NCBI RefSeq assembly: GCF_902497745.1
Contig: NZ_CABVHJ010000001.1
Coordinates: forward strand, 416,388-480,387
Origin: Pseudomonas fluorescens
Lineage (GTDB): Bacteria > Pseudomonadota > Gammaproteobacteria > Pseudomonadales > Pseudomonadaceae
DNA length: 64,000 nt
Direction: 5' to 3'
The position numbers and the translations under genes are program-made. Shown here piece after piece: positions 63,848 through 64,000 of the stretch (the stretch's first letter is position 1; each line of letters starts with the position of its first letter). The notes beneath the pieces are model-generated. The model was not told the DNA's origin and made no database searches. It saw only the letters and a program-made list of their open reading frames with translations.

Positions 63848-64000
63848 TTGAATACTGACACTACCGTACTATTACCTCAAGCTGCGAGAGGCATCATTGG
63901 GGATACCGCCTCGTACTGGGCATCTTTTTACTGCGCGATATTGAAAACTGTGCGCTATCAGAAAAACCTTCCTTTTAATTGGGGTTATAGTTCAAGCTTG
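63848..64000 (+). CDS. Start of a gene running off the right edge
   Basis: An open frame of 51 codons begins at a TTG (63848) preceded by GAGGTG with a short spacer, and continues without a stop to the last base. It reads NTDTTVLLPQAARGIIGDTA and then a hydrophobic/aromatic stretch (SYWASFYCAIL). The upstream region is AT-rich. Too little is visible for a family call. It could be further transposon cargo. Confidence 0.4.
   Translation, partial: MNTDTTVLLPQAARGIIGDTASYWASFYCAILKTVRYQKNLPFNWGYSSSL

Larger units (their letters stand above)
41899..64000. mobile_element. Tn7-like transposon (left end and core genes; right end outside window)
   Basis: The element starts with TGTGCTGAAC, carries TnsB-site-like repeats, and holds tnsA-tnsB-tnsC and a tniQ/tnsD gene. 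The left end sits next to the inferred glmS terminator, and the tnsA side faces the inferred glmS, as in Tn7, whose right end is glmS-proximal. Cargo includes a kinase-helicase operon, an IetAS pair and toxin-antitoxin-like genes. No inverted copy of the terminal repeats was found before 64000, so the element is longer than about 22 kb or is nested with another. The GC content of much of the cargo is visibly lower than that of the backbone. Confidence 0.8.

Overview
The window reads as a fluorescent Pseudomonas chromosome (P. fluorescens-group backbone). The basis is high GC, REP elements with the core GCGAGCAAGCTCGCTCCCAC, the Zur locus order amidase-folE2-ABC transporter-gamma carbonic anhydrase-dihydroorotase, and an rmd-gmd-wbpW-wzm-wzt-GT-GT-GT cluster in the order of the P. 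aeruginosa A-band (common polysaccharide antigen) locus. No rRNA, tRNA or CRISPR array was seen.

Backbone, 1-41.9 kb. (a) 0.4-6.9 kb is a zinc-starvation locus: an amidase diverges from folE2, a ZnuABC-like transporter, a gamma-carbonic-anhydrase-like protein and a dihydroorotase, with a Zur-type palindrome between them. (b) 7-10.3 kb holds a DUF3617 protein, cardiolipin synthase and a cyclopropane-fatty-acid synthase family enzyme. (c) 10.4-12.3 kb is an MNIO (DUF692) RiPP/bufferin-type operon whose precursor gene has an amber codon at position 4. (d) 12.4-18.4 kb is a translationally coupled operon of three SPFH proteins, one with a 16-His N-terminus, and a P1B-type ATPase, with a second Zur-like palindrome in front. 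(e) 18.6-24.7 kb carries lpd, an Lrp regulator, a LysE exporter, a large periplasmic protein and a DUF3142 lipoprotein. (f) 24.8-38 kb is the surface-polysaccharide block. (g) 38-41.85 kb has a PNPOx-FNR-ferredoxin fusion, a GST and a LysR regulator.

Accessory region, 41.9 kb to the window end. A Tn7-like transposon begins at 41899 with TGTGCTG and three spaced AAATAAAGTC(T/A)GTCG repeats, which resemble TnsB sites of a Tn7 left end. It abuts a UUCG-loop terminator that reads leftward. I infer that this is the terminator of glmS, so the element would occupy attTn7 with glmS beyond the right edge; glmS itself is not visible. Core genes are tnsA, tnsB and tnsC (leftward, overlapping) and a divergent tniQ/tnsD. 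The right end was not found before 64000.

The cargo has four parts. One is an AT-rich kinase / compact UvrD-like helicase / unknown-protein operon (42.3-46.7 kb), the best candidate here for an undescribed system. One is a decaying plasmid/ICE-like block of small genes with frameshifts (46.8-48.7 kb). One is an IetAS-type subtilase plus AAA ATPase pair, a family described as anti-phage. The last is a set of orphan toxin-antitoxin-like regulators: AbiEi/DUF6088-like, an RHH-HTH fusion and an AbrB-MbcA/ParS fusion. The layout looks like a defence-loaded Tn7-family island, with recombination traces (a ~100-nt direct repeat and an IS transposase scrap) between modules.
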